Shown: positions 1 through 11,521 of the stretch, in pieces
Numbering within the stretch: the stretch's first letter is position 1
How the letters are laid out: each line of letters begins with the position of its first letter
DNA from: Metarhizium brunneum
Taxonomy: Eukaryota; Ascomycota; Sordariomycetes; Hypocreales; Clavicipitaceae
DNA length: 64,000 nt
Assembly (NCBI RefSeq): GCF_013426205.1
Contig: NC_089425.1
Span: forward strand, 372,001-436,000
Direction of reading: 5' to 3'
Translations under genes and position numbers: made by a program
The notes under the pieces: model-generated
What the model was told of the DNA's origin: nothing
Databases searched by the model: none
What the model saw: the letters and a program-made list of their open reading frames with translations, nothing else

Positions 1-3000
1 ATCTTGACGCAGCCGTCAAGGTTTGAGCGTCGATGGCGGATTTGCGCCCCGAGGCAAGCATCTTGACAACTTCCAGATGCCCGCTCTCAGCTGCGTATGA
101 AATAGCGGAGTAACCAAATGTGTCTTGGCAATCCTGGTCAATGTTGGGGACCCTCAAGAGTCGCTCGACCACCCGAGAGCACCCCGATTCAGCCGCATAC
201 ATGAGAGCTGTCTTTTCCATCGTGTCCATGTAGTTCGGATCCTGCCCTTTAAGCAGGACTTGATCAACGACGCTGACAATTCCCCCTTTTGCGGCCAGAT
301 GCAGGGTGATTCCGTACTGCGAAGGAGTCCACTGGTTAGCAAGACTTGTAAGATTGGCCAGTACCATAGCACAGTTTTCCCTAGGGCCAATCTCGACGGC
401 AATATCAGTTTCCTCGGCCACAGGAAGATTATGCGGGAAGTATGATAGCATCTCTTGAACGAATTGAAAAATATCCCCACCGAAATGGAATGTATCTCCG
501 TCATCTCCCTCGATACCTTTGCGGGATTCTTGGATGAGAAATGTCACCACATTCGCATGGCCATGTCGGGAGGCAAGGTACAGCACGTCGTGGCCCGAGC
601 CATCCACTTGTGTAATGTCCGCCATCTCATCCAAGAGTATGTCCATCACTTCAACATTGCCAGCCACCGCGGCTAGGTGAAGTGGTGTGCTCCCAGACTT
701 ATCTTTTGCATTCGTATAGATGCGGATGTCGTTGGCATCACTAGAGGCGCGGAGAAGCTCCTGAACCACGTCTGGTTCCCCTGACGCCGCAGCATGATGT
801 AGCGCCGAGCGGCCTTGCAAGTTTTTGATGAGGAGGTTCGAGTCGTGGGTAAGAAGCCTCTTCACCGTCTGCAAGTCCCCGGCTGCGCACCCGAGAAGAA
901 GCGGCGTGTCGCCATTCTCATCCGCTTCGCCGTACCAGCCGCCGTGCTCGAGAAGGATGTCGACCATGTCGACGAAGCCGCAGTCGCATGCCACATGGAG
1001 GGGACTCCGGAGACGGCTATTCAAGAGGCGGAGGGAAACCTTCTGTGTCTGATGCTCTAAACAAAGCTGAACGACGAGGGATGCATTACCACCGAGGACT
1101 GCCAGATGGATTGGAGCTTGGCCTGAAGAATTGGCGGCTCTGATGTTAGACTTGTCACGATACTCCGAGTCCTGGGGCCATTGCCATTCGATGAGGGCTT
1201 TGAGCACATGGGCATGACCACCCTCGGCCGCCAGATGAAGCGGCATATCTCTAGGAGATTTCTTCTTCATGTCTTCTGTTTCTGTGGTGTCCATTCTAGA
1301 TTCCATCTTGTCCAAAAGCTGCCGCACCACATCCATGTAGCCCCCGCGTGCGGCCAATCCCAACGGCGTGTAGTTGTTCTCGCCGCGTGTCGCCATTGCT
1401 TCGTGGAGAATATTCGCCGGGAGTTTCTCATAGTAACGTAGAATTAATCCCACAATGTCCTCCCGACCAGACGCAACGGCATGACTCAACGCTTTGGGAT
1501 TTTTCTCAAGCTTGGCGCCCCGGTCGAGAAGTTTTTTGATTGCGTCATGTTGCTGAGAGTCGATGGCCATCATGAGAGACTCCTGAACCAGCCAAGGTGA
1601 TTTGCCGACAACGGCGGCGCAAGCTGGATGGGTGTCTGTATCCATATTTTCATCATCAGCCTTCTCCTTTCCGGTGAGAAGAGCCTCTATGACATCGACA
1701 TGGCCAAACCGGCTGGCGAGCTGAAGAGGCACCAGTAGCTCGTCATTCGTAACGTTTGCGTTGTAACCTGCATTGAGCAGTTTTCTAACCACAGCATGGT
1801 AACCAAGGGAAGATGCCTGGTGCAAGGCTGTCCTGCCATATGGGGATATATACTCCTTTCCCATTTCCACTTGCGCCTGATCCTTCAATATTTGGTCCAC
1901 CAACTCGTCTCGCCCACGCATGGCCGCGGCGTAGAGAATCACTCCGTGTCTGGCACCGGCTTCCCAGAGAAAATCAATAGCTGTCTCGCGTGTCGTTGTC
2001 AATCTAAGTCCCTGAGTGTGATCAAGGACCTCGGCGTTCCACTCGGGCTTTTCGAGCAGCGTTCGGGCAACATCGTTGCATCCAAGGCTAATTGCCACGT
2101 GAGCCGGGTTACCGCGCTGCCATGTCGAATAGTCGACTTTTAGCTTGCACCACATTATATCGGACTTGGGTCTTTCCAGGAATGCGCACGCCTCATCTTG
2201 AAGGTCTGGAAAGGCATCATGTTTCGCCAAGTTGTAGTGTCGAAACCAATATTGGCCGGCATAGTCAAGGAAACCGTACTCGATCCCCTCTGAAGGCGTA
2301 AACAAGTTTTTCTTGTCGAAAATAGGCTTCGATTCCTCCGTTGCCGAAGTCACCAAAGAGAGGTAGCGGAGACACAACCTGGCACAGTTCGCATGGTTAA
2401 CCAACTTCAGACTTCTTTCTTGACAACTGGATTGAGTTTGGATTAGAAAATCTCGAAAGCTGCTGTCAATAAAAAAGACGTTGTCATGTTGAATCTGGAT
2501 CAAGTTGCCAAATACATTCTTGATCTTTGATTCGATATGCCCCTGTGGCAACCTTTGCAGTTCCAAGATTGACAAGGTGTCGTCTTGAAGAGCCATGGCC
2601 AAGGCAAGCTCGGTCACCTTCAATGGCTGAAACGCATGGACTATCCAAGAGAGCACATCTCTCGCCCACGATTGATTGTCTGCGGGTATGCTGTCCAAAA
2701 AGTGTCGATATATCTCAAAGGTGGTGGGAGGTAGAGCGTTCAGCTGTGTTTCGAGCTCTGCATCTCCCCAGTGCGGCAGGCGTGCCTGCAGCAATTTTGC
2801 AATGAGTGAGATGTTGAAAACATCATCAACAGCGCTCAGTTTCTCATTTATAATGCCGTCCAATTTTTCCAGTTCCGGCCTGGCCTCGAACAGCAAACGA
2901 GTCTCCCTGGCAACCACACTCTCTATTTCTTTCTTCTTCTCATCAGGGTCTTCATGTCTCTCCTGGATAACGTTGATCGCATGTGCTGCAAACTCGACAT

Positions 3001-4684
3001 CAGAGTCGGGCGCCTTGTGGCTGGTGACGGCCAGCCTGAAGCCGCCAGCTGAGGTTTCCGAGCTCGCCAGTAGCAGCAGGTCTTTCAGGAACTTGTTGCT
3101 GCAAGGGTCGCACTCGTCTATCATGTTGATAAAGCAAAAGATGACGCCATGGCGCTTGGGTGGGCAGGATAGCAACGAGCGCAAGAAGGCCCATAGATGT
3201 TCGATTTTGAACTCGACCTCTAGGAACATGTCACATGCATGGTAGAGAGACCTGACGTGTTCAAAGAGGCCTGGTTTAAGAGTCAGCAGCTGGTGGCTGA
3301 GAGAAGCAAGCATTCCATATGTCGATCGACAGCGGTCGTCTTGGGCATCGAAGGAATATTTGATGACGTTGGCGTCTGGAAATGTCGCACGCGCCTTCCT
3401 TTCCAAGACATCCATCGAGGCAGCCACGTCTGACTTGGCCATCCCGTACAGCCACAATGGTCTGCACGCTGGCCCGATCCAGTTCTTGCATGCGTCACGG
3501 TCGAGAATCCAGTTGAATTTATCGGGAGTACAGGAAGAGAGATGGACATGCTCACCCAGAGAATGGTGTGAGTCGGCCCTCGATAAGTCCATGAGGCAGC
3601 GAAAATAGGTGTCCTTTTGTCCTAAAAATGGGGTTGATTAGTAGAAACCTCTGCCGGTGGACTGTCTTGGATGACGAACCCTCCTCCCATAGGTCCATCA
3701 GGGTGAAAAATTTCACATATTTACCCCTATTCTTGCTCTCTCGTAGACGGTCACATACTTCCCCAGGGACTCCCATTGTTGTCGTGTCTTTGGAAAACGC
3801 CTACGGCCTTTATATCAGACAAGATGTAGTTGATGAATGTGAGCTGGTTTGAACAAGAAGGGAGAAGCGGCATGGGGCTGCTGCAACGTACCAAAGGTGT
3901 TGACCGTAATGCCTCCTCGTTGATACACTCATACAAATTAACAATAGGATATATTCTGGCCATGACCTGAAAACTCTTGCTCAGCTTCATCAGCGTGTTA
4001 CCCAACTGCTCCGAAGCTGTGGAGCTTGGGCAATGGCCCTGATCTTTCCTCCGCAGCAAAAGTTTTGTCGATATGCTCTCCCACGATTCGAATTCGGTAG
4101 CGCGGTGAGGAGTTTCAATGAATACCTGAGAGGATGGCGTCAGTGAAAAAGAAATAGATGCTTTGTTTTGAAGCTTACCAAGCAGGATATATTTTTTGCC
4201 ATGGATAAATACTCCCGAGTGCTCACGGCAAGTAAGGCGGCCTGCTACCATGTCAGGTCGTGTTGGCCGCGAGGAAGTTCAGAGGGCACTGCACTTGTTT
4301 GATTACGAGCCCTCCAATGTCATAACCTATTAGACATCATGATGGACACTAGGAGTGAGATGCAAGTCAGCTGTAATTCAAAGCTTGTGCTGTGCGACCA
4401 GCCATCTCGGCATGGTAAGCCAGTTGAGGAATGCTGTAGATGCTCACCCCTGATTCCTCTATTTCTTTTCGCATTCGCTCTAGAAGCCTAACAGCCGCCT
4501 CTTTAATACTCTCTGGCGTGATCCCTCCATCGAAATCCAAGGTGTTTGCGAATTCTGTTATCTCGGGGGCTCCGTAACGCCTGTACGATGACTTTTTTAC
4601 CCACTTCACCACCTTTTCTCTGTCCCAGCCTTTGGGGCCCTCTCCAATTCCCCGAACTATGGCGACACTGCCAGAAGGCGTCAG
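1..4684 (-). CDS. NLR-like NACHT-ankyrin protein, 3' end beyond window, 5' part damaged
   Basis: Fungal STAND/NLR-type protein, a class linked to non-self recognition and programmed cell death. One uninterrupted frame runs from 3621 down to the window edge (about 1,200 codons). It encodes a NACHT-like region (Walker-B-like INMIDECD near 3107-3130), a winged-helix-like linker, then at least ten ankyrin repeats (for example TALHQASSLGYHAVVRKLL and STPLHLAAVAGNVEVMDILL) that continue off the left end. Upstream, short exons 3725-3800, 3892-4125, 4179-4241, 4295-4348 and 4448-4684 join in phase and encode a SesB-like alpha/beta-hydrolase domain (TPHRATEF motif, GVPGE motif). The introns (4349-4447, 4242-4294, 4126-4178, 3801-3891, 3622-3724) have normal GT/AG ends. 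An in-frame TGA lies in exon 4295-4348, so the full-length product is doubtful; a shorter NACHT-ankyrin product from an internal start is possible. The first exon is not resolved. Confidence 0.8.
4126..4684 (-). pseudogene. Broken SesB-like hydrolase domain of the NLR gene
   Basis: This is the N-terminal effector part of the neighbouring NLR-like gene. Joining exons 4448-4684, 4295-4348 and 4179-4241 in phase gives a recognisable SesB/DUF676-type lipase fold order: VAIVRGIGEGPKGW strand, a helix, then C-P-S-stop-C-L-I-G-Y-D-I-G-G-L-V-I-K-Q, then STREYLSMAK and the TPHR motif. The family motif GHSLGG has become GYDIGG, so the nucleophile Ser is missing, and the codon at 4337-4339 is TGA. The next upstream candidate exon, ending at a GTAAGT donor at 4755-4760, has a second in-frame TAG a few codons before the splice, so the 5' end may be broken twice. 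Splice sites are intact, which suggests recent decay. Sequencing error is the main alternative for the stop but does not explain the lost Ser. Confidence 0.6.
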
Positions 4685-4761
4685 CTCGCAGTTTCATCGG
4701 GTACGAGAATCACGGTCAGTCCGCACAAATGGGACCAGCCCAAGGTACACAGCCACTTACT

Positions 4762-6575
4762 GCAGGCTACTCTCCTTCCTCTTCATGTCGCTCCATCCTG
4801 AGCTCGAGCTCATCGCTTCTCAACTGATCGCTGTAATGACGGGCAATAGTGTAATCAATTCGATCTTTGGTAAAGCAAAGTTTTTTGAGCTGCCAGCTAC
4901 CTAACAGTTGGGAATAGAACCAGATATATAACTGTAGGAGTTCTAGAGGTACTCGTTTCATGACTGACTCACGGGTCAACTGTCGGCCAGTACATCTTTG
5001 AATGCGGGATGCGGCGAGGGACCGCACAATGTGGCAAGTGCTCGAGACCAGGATCTGACACATCTCTTTTTTTCTTGCCTTGGCTGACATGTTCTTTTCA
5101 CGGCCTTTATGCTATTCTATGTGAGCTGTTACAGTCAAAGTGTATTGTTTGCATTAGGTACTGCAAGCTTGTTCTTTATACTCGCCAGGAAGTCCTATAC
5201 TCCGTCCAAAATGACCGAATTTAGCGTTCAGGCGACCTATGGCAGCTACATGCAGGCAGATTTCACATGCATTGGGAAAAAGCAATTCCGGAATTGAATG
5301 GTTTGAAACGAAGCTCAGACCTCCCATCGGTACCATGGCTTCTGTTGTACTACCCCGAGTGGAGGACCTCTGGCATTCGAGACTGCCATCTCTCTTTGTC
5401 CTTTGTAGCTCCGACACCTCCCTCTGGCCATCACAGCCAACAGATCGATTTGTCATGCGCTTCTCGTTTGTTCTATTTATTATCTGAGGCAAGACGATTT
5501 TTTTCCGCAAACGACCATCTAAATATAGCACTTCAGCCTCCTTTTGGAGGCTGAATTTTTATTTGTTGAAGGTAATTTATGATGTCTCATTTATGGACAC
5601 GTGAAACCTCGGTACAACATGATTTCGATGCCAGAAAGCAACCTCTGATAGTGAAGATTGTTGTTAACGGCAAGATAATGTACATAGTTGATAGGATTTC
5701 TTTTAGACTTGAACCGTGTTTTCACTATGACCCAACGCCCGTGTAAAGGCAACAGATGGAGTGGTTCCAAACACATTACCAGAGTCATGAAGATCAATAA
5801 TAGCAGCTTACAGGATAACTACGCGATATATCTCGTCATACCTAACAGCTTCAACCAATCTCGGCCCGCAAAGTTCAAATCCAACAGCCTCAATCAACCC
5901 CAGCTTGTCAATCATAGAAGCCCAGCTATGAGCTCACAGTCCAGCTGGCTGATAGACTGCCTGTTAATTTTAAATGAGGTTACACATATGAGCAGCCCAC
6001 GGCTATCATGCGGGAAAAGCACCCGTCAGCACCTTCAGCTACTTATCCTTTCTTGCTGTATTGTAAGAGGTTTCATAAATAGTAGAGAGAAGAGGGTAGG
6101 TTGAGAGTGGGCCAATCTAGTCCGAGTCAACCACGCTTACGACAGACTTGGTAAGCGCCTCTTAGCCCAGTAGGGAAGGCGGTAATACGGAGATAATATA
6201 GGCGGGAATGTAGATTTGCTGAGATTATAGTCCACCCAATAACGTGATCCGTCTCTCGACCCGCTCGTCACCACTTTGTTGACATTTCTTTCATCATCCA
6301 TCACCAACGCCTTCCCTGCTACTACATCATAGACGGTTTCTTGACAATTGGTTACAACTTGATGACTTGCACTCTGAGCGTTGATTCTTTTTGCGCAGCT
6401 GGCGGGCGAGCATACTAGGCGACTTGACTCGGGTTGCTAGGCTGAGGAAATCGCGAGCTTCAATACTCAACATTCTAGCATGAAGATTACGCTTCGGAAC
6501 TCCTGAGACTTCTCTCGAAACTAAGAGGCTCACGTTGAACCATTTTTTAGCCTTGGCTTCAGTGCTGAAGAGGAA
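4762..6575. other. Intergenic region, no gene recognised
   Basis: Between the NLR-like locus and the permease I see no frame with family resemblance. It is relatively AT-rich with many stops on both strands. The only structured element I noticed is a perfect hairpin at 5532-5555. The 5' exon or exons of the NLR-like gene may lie between 4762 and about 5100. Confidence 0.5.
5532..5555. repeat. Perfect 10-bp inverted repeat followed by T run
   Basis: Arms TTCAGCCTCC (5532-5541) and GGAGGCTGAA (5546-5555) pair perfectly around a TTTT loop and are followed by TTTTTATTTG. The layout resembles a bacterial intrinsic terminator, but no gene reads into it and the region is fungal, so no function is assigned. 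Confidence 0.7.
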
Positions 6576-8700
6576 ATGGCTGCCGAGGGGATTCAAGCGC
6601 GTCATGCGCATGCAGGCACCGTTAATAACTCATGCGACCCTGAGCAGGAAATGACGGCAGACTCGCGGATACTGGTATGCCAAGTCACCAAGTCATTGAT
6701 AATACTTGAGAAGATTTACTAATAATTTCATCAGGAGAGCCTTGGCTACAAACCCGTACGGTGACTGCTTTTGTCCACTTGGGCGAACCATATCTTACTT
6801 TTTCTAGGTCTTGCATCGGACATTCAACCTCTTCCACAACTTTGCCACTACTTTTGGTACGCAACCTTCACTGCTCTCAAGTCAACATGGTCGGCTAACA
6901 AATGCAGCGGCCCTCTACTTCATCGGTGGTGTCCGCGTCACGTTTTCTACTGGCATTGCTGCCGGCGGCAACCTCGCCTACTGGTACAGCCACCAGCCCT
7001 CATACAAGAACGTTTCTAACGGGATAAACAGGACAAGCTTCATAGTTACGTGCGTCTTTACCTTCATCACCGCAGCTGTAATTGCGGAAATATGCTCGTC
7101 GCTCCCCTTGGCCGGCTCCATCTACCTGTGGGCAGCAGAGGCCGGCGGTCCACGCTTCGGGCGTCTCTTCGGCTTCGTTGTCGCTTGGTGGAGTACCACG
7201 GCCTGGACTACTTTCTGTGCAAGTGAGCTTGTCCCAGAGGACATGTCTTGTCGCGAAGATATGGCGCGGTTCTGACACGTCTGCAGGCAACACCCAGTCG
7301 GCAGTCAACTACATGCTCTCTGTAGGTTTCCAGCCGAGCCCTCCCCGCGGGTATACGTACTGATACGCAAACAGGAAATCGTAGTCTTCAATCTCGACTT
7401 CCCGTCAGACGCTTCGAGCGTCAAATTCCGAGCCGTGCAGTGGGTGGCGACCGAAATACTGCTCGCCTTGGCCGCAATTTGGAACCTCTTGCCCCGTCAG
7501 TCATTTCACGCCCTGCTCGAGGACCATGTTTATATACTGACAGCCGCAGCGCGATACTTCAAGTGGATCTTTTACCTGTCCACGTCGTCCGTCATAGTAG
7601 ACTTTGTATTGAACATGGTCTGGCTTCCCATTGCCACCTCCAAAACATATGGCTTCCGTTCTGCACACGACGCATTCATGACCACGTATAATGGGACAGG
7701 AGCTCCAGCAGGGTGGAACTGGTGTCTGTCTTACCTAGCTACTGCTGGTATTTTGATCGGCTTCGACGCGTCCGGCCATGTTGCCGAAGAGACTCGGAAT
7801 GCAAGCATGTCAGCAGCCAGGGGAATCTTCTGGAGCACAGTCGTCAGCGGAGTCGGCGGCTTCGTGGTTGTCATTCTGTTCCTATTCTGCGTGGTGAGTT
7901 TCTATATCCGCCTCTAGGAATCAGATGGCACTTGCTGACGAGTTTCCCAACAGCCGTCGTCGGACGTGTTTTTTAGCTTTGGCGGCGCGCAACCGTTTGT
8001 GCCATTGTATGCGGCCATTCTCGGTGACGGCGGACACATTTTGATGAACATCGTCTGCATTGTTGCTCTTTGGTTTGTAAGTTGAGCCACGGAAGTGCCA
8101 AAATATCAAGAAGAATCTAACAAGCTGCTCTAGAACACCGCCATAGCCGTCCTCGCTGCATCACGGCTCGTGTTCGCCGTTGCCCGCGACGGCGTATTGC
8201 CATTCTCACCTTGGGTATCCCAAGTAGTCGACGGGCAACCACGAAACGCCGTCATTGTCGTTTGGGCTGTGGCGTCCATCATCACCTGCACCATACTGCC
8301 GTCTTCGGTAGCGTTCACGTCTCTGGTCTCCGCTGCTGGCGTACCGTCTGCCGCGGCGTACGGGCTCATTTGCATTGGCCGGCTGTTTCTTACGCCTAAC
8401 AATTTCCCCAGGGCTGCTTGGAGTCTGGGGCGCCTTAGCAAACCCTTCCAGGCCATTGCTATTCTATGGAACGGATGGGTGGTCGCTGTGCTTTACTCGC
8501 CGTATACGTTCCCCGTGTCCGCCGCTACATTCAACTATGCACCAGTCATTATGGGTATTGTCACCATCTTTGCTTTGCTTTCGTGGTGGTTTATCCCGGC
8601 AGAGCGGTGGCTGCCCAGCGAGCGAATTCAGCAAACACTCGATGCAAAGACGCCAGGTAGCCAGCAGAGTTTTTCAGAGGATCATATAAATCCAAAATAG
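6576..8700 (+). CDS. APC-family amino acid/choline permease
   Basis: Plasma-membrane transporter of the amino acid-polyamine-organocation superfamily, closest in feel to fungal GABA/choline permeases (Uga4/Hnm1 type). Nine exons join in phase: 6576-6674, 6735-6755 (a 7-codon exon), 6808-6856, 6908-7222, 7287-7321, 7375-7495, 7550-7893, 7954-8076, 8134-8700, giving 557 residues, normal for the family. Landmarks include LGYKPVLHRTFNLFHNFA near the N-terminus, the AALYFIGGVRVTF stretch of TM1, the FDASGHVAEET motif around the middle, and RLVFAVARDGVLPFS. About 12 hydrophobic segments are visible. The intron at 7496-7549 starts with the unusual GTCAGT, but removing it restores the family motif LLPPRYFKWIF. 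The substrate cannot be told from sequence alone. No neighbour suggests a pathway. Confidence 0.88.
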
Positions 8701-9277
8701 TACGAGTGTGTTTATTGTAAATGCTTGCCAACATTCACGGATTGGGTTTCAACTAGCCATGAAATATACATCTTCAACATGGTACACAGGCATTGCATGC
8801 CTGATCACTACTTTGCCTCAATCATTGTCACCACCTATATTACTCCGTACAACCACTTCACTCAAGCTATCTTTATTCCTACCATTACATCTAACACCGA
8901 GATAGTTCATGCTATTATCACCTTTCCTTGCTGGAATATCAAGCGGTTTCCCTTGCAAGCCGTCCAGCTACTGTTTCCCCTACATCCTGGGCACTCCATT
9001 CGTACCGGTCAAATACTCACTGTATAATCAAAGTAAAATGGTCCTTCAAATGTGTGGTATTACAAAAACAGTAAATACAGCGGGAGGCAGAAGCCTTTAT
9101 CCAGATCAGGCACCCTGCTATCGCGAACATACCACAACGTCCCGGTGGGTAAATACATTCCGCCATAGACTCGAACCGTCATAAAACTACAATGTCAGCA
9201 CCTTGCCAACAAGACTTCATTCCCAGCAACTTCGTCCTCCGTCGCTCGAACCCCCGTCCCCAACCGTCTCACATCCA
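8701..9277. other. Intergenic region
   Basis: This is the shared 3' region of two converging genes. It contains one exact TACTCCGTAC motif at 8841-8850, which recurs elsewhere in the window. A tRNA-like B-box string near 9160-9185 was examined and not accepted. Confidence 0.5.
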
Positions 9278-9820
9278 TCACATGGCCTGCTTCTCAGGCT
9301 GATCATAGGAAGCACTCTCTACCTGTAGGGACCGGCCACACCTGCTACAGAACCTGTCCTGCATGCCGCACTGCTTTCCACAGCAAGAGCAGAAGCATAT
9401 GCCCGACTCGGCCGCAGACGTACTCCGGGGCCGTTGCGGAACAGCCCCCGGCTGGAGGTACGCCCCAGACCCAGATGCGTACTCATCACCGGCCATGTAC
9501 ATCGGAGGAGGACCGGGCGCAGGTTGCGCAATGGCCGGAGCAGGCTGCGCAATAGCCGGAGCAGGAGAGCCCTGCTGGGCGCCTTGGCTCGCTTTTTGTT
9601 TCGCCAGGGCCTCGTTCACGGCTTGGTCGATGGCCTGTTGGTTCCTGGCCTGCTCCCTCTCTTCCTGGTTTCGTCGGAACTCGTATTCTTGTTGCATTTG
9701 AAACTGTCTCTGTGCCTCCATCTCGGACTGTTTCCTCGCCCCGTGCCTCGAGGCGACGGTGGCTGTTCCTGCGACAACAGCGGCCGTAAGGAACGGGGTG
9801 CGTCTTCTTCTTCCGAACAT
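9278..9820 (-). CDS. Small zinc-ribbon protein, function unknown
   Basis: A 180-residue protein reading from ATG at 9818-9820. The N-terminus is basic (MFGRRRRTPF) followed by a short Ala/Val-rich hydrophobic stretch (about residues 11-23), then a Gln/Glu/Arg-rich charged helix likely to form a coiled coil (about 25-75), a Pro/Ala linker with a duplicated PAPAIAQ unit, and a C-terminal cysteine cluster (CFCSCCGKQCGMQDRFCSRCG) that looks like a zinc ribbon. The same frame extends upstream of this ATG, but the MFGRRRR start fits a family of short fungal proteins I have seen with this layout. No enzymatic role can be proposed. A membrane-anchored adaptor with a cytosolic zinc ribbon is a guess. 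Confidence 0.7.
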   Translation of the reverse strand: MFGRRRRTPFLTAAVVAGTATVASRHGARKQSEMEAQRQFQMQQEYEFRRNQEEREQARNQQAIDQAVNEALAKQKASQGAQQGSPAPAIAQPAPAIAQPAPGPPPMYMAGDEYASGSGAYLQPGAVPQRPRSTSAAESGICFCSCCGKQCGMQDRFCSRCGRSLQVESASYDQPEKQAM

Positions 9821-11521
9821 TGCGTAATGGCAAGTGGCAATAGATGCGACGGATGAATTGCTGTACTTGTGGATTTTTGTGAGTGGCACTGCTGTCACAG
9901 TAGCCTTGTGCTTGAGTTTTGACGCGCTGGATCGACTTCGCTGGATGACTTGCGACGCAGCTACAAATGCTTTGCTATGCGCAGTGTTGACGGCTTTCCG
10001 GTGATACTTTTTTGTCTTGATAAATACCGTCAATGAGCCTGGCGCCGGCCTACTTATAACTTGCTATAATTGACCTGGGGTAGCGGAGAAATGAACCCAG
10101 TTGACGGCTTCAGCGGCACAAACGGCTTACGCCACGCCAGGCTGGTCTGAACTTTAATTTCACCAAGCCACCACATAGGCGGTATGGACAGCGGGCCAGT
10201 TCAAAATGAACATGCCCAATGTTGGTTTTGTATCGTAGATGGAGGCGCCTGATCAAGCATGCCTTGAATAGTGCGAAAGCTGAACGACGTTGCCATGGTC
10301 AGCGCCTTGCAGGCCTCCGGATGTTGTCAAACACAATGCCGCAAGTAGCTCATCTTTGGTAACGATAGTATCATGAGAATGGCTGACGTGGCTTCTCGCA
10401 ACACCAGTTAGATGTGGCAGAATATGGCGGCGGCTGCGCCTCTGCATAAGACCACCACTAGTCCCGCCCAAAGCCACCGCGCGAGGCCCAAGGTTGTCAA
10501 ATGCTTGGCAGGCGTTGAATGTCCGTATACGAAACAGCCTGAAAGTATGCCTACGGAGAGTCGGGGTTAGTCATTTCTCCGCCGATGGCTTACTACTCTA
10601 CCAAGATTGAGTAATAACGATAGAATGTCAGCCGCTGCTATGGAAGCAAGATGCAGAACAAATCGAGAGAACAAAATTGCAACATATAAACATTTTTTAT
10701 GATTACTACAACTTACTGTACTCTTTCGCGTTTATTAATAGTTCCGAGGTTTGATTGTGGTGCTCTCCAGTCAGATGCTCATATTCGCATATGATTCCTC
10801 CCATGTATAGAGTCCCGAGCCTACATATGCCTCTTCTAAACAGACTAGGTTCTTTAATATACTCCTCTTCTTAACTAGCATTCTGTTCCAGAAACAGCAT
10901 ATATAGTCCAAGCGCCATATTCGTCGCAGTCGAAGCAGGAACGTACGCAATGCTAGCCTTACTTCACGAGGATGGCTTTTTGGAGAATCTCTAAGATGTA
11001 TAGGCAAGTGTGGCAGCGGGAATGTGGCCGTATAAAATTACCCCTACTAAAATACTGCTCCCATCAGAGATTCTCCTCTAAACCGGAACCAACAGCCCTT
11101 GCATGCCGTGTTTGCTAAGCAAGAACCAGGCTATTCACGCTTCCCGCCATTCCTTATCGTCCTAATGCGGGTGGGTGAGGACGGCAACTCCATGAGAGGG
11201 GCCGAGGCCATCATGACCAACAGATCTGACGTTGCAGGCGGGACAACGAAGCGTAAGGACCAACAAATGCCTCATATTATTATTGAATCGCTTTAGGCAA
11301 GTCAAAAAAAGGTACCAGACACACTGCTTTTGAGAGCAACACGGGTTTATTTTCTTTAAAGAATAAAGTGCATTCTACCATCATGTCCAGAACCCGTATC
11401 AGACTTGAGCTGGGTGGGAACGAGTGGTGGTGTGGTTGCTCTGCAGCAATACCATTTCCCAGAGCATGACATGAGCAGTAATTGTAACTAGTCTCTCGGA
11501 CCTCTGTGTCGAGTATAAAAA
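9821..11521. other. Intergenic region
   Basis: I see nothing coding in this 1.7 kb. It contains short open stretches without family resemblance and AT-rich tracts around 10,660-10,900. It holds the upstream region of the zinc-ribbon gene and the 3' region of the FAS1 gene. Confidence 0.5.

Noticed and set aside
9155..9230. tRNA-like B-box string (GGTTCGAGTC on the minus strand) with a possible acceptor end
   Set aside because: The T-stem does not pair, no matching 5' acceptor strand or A box is present, and no credible anticodon arm forms.
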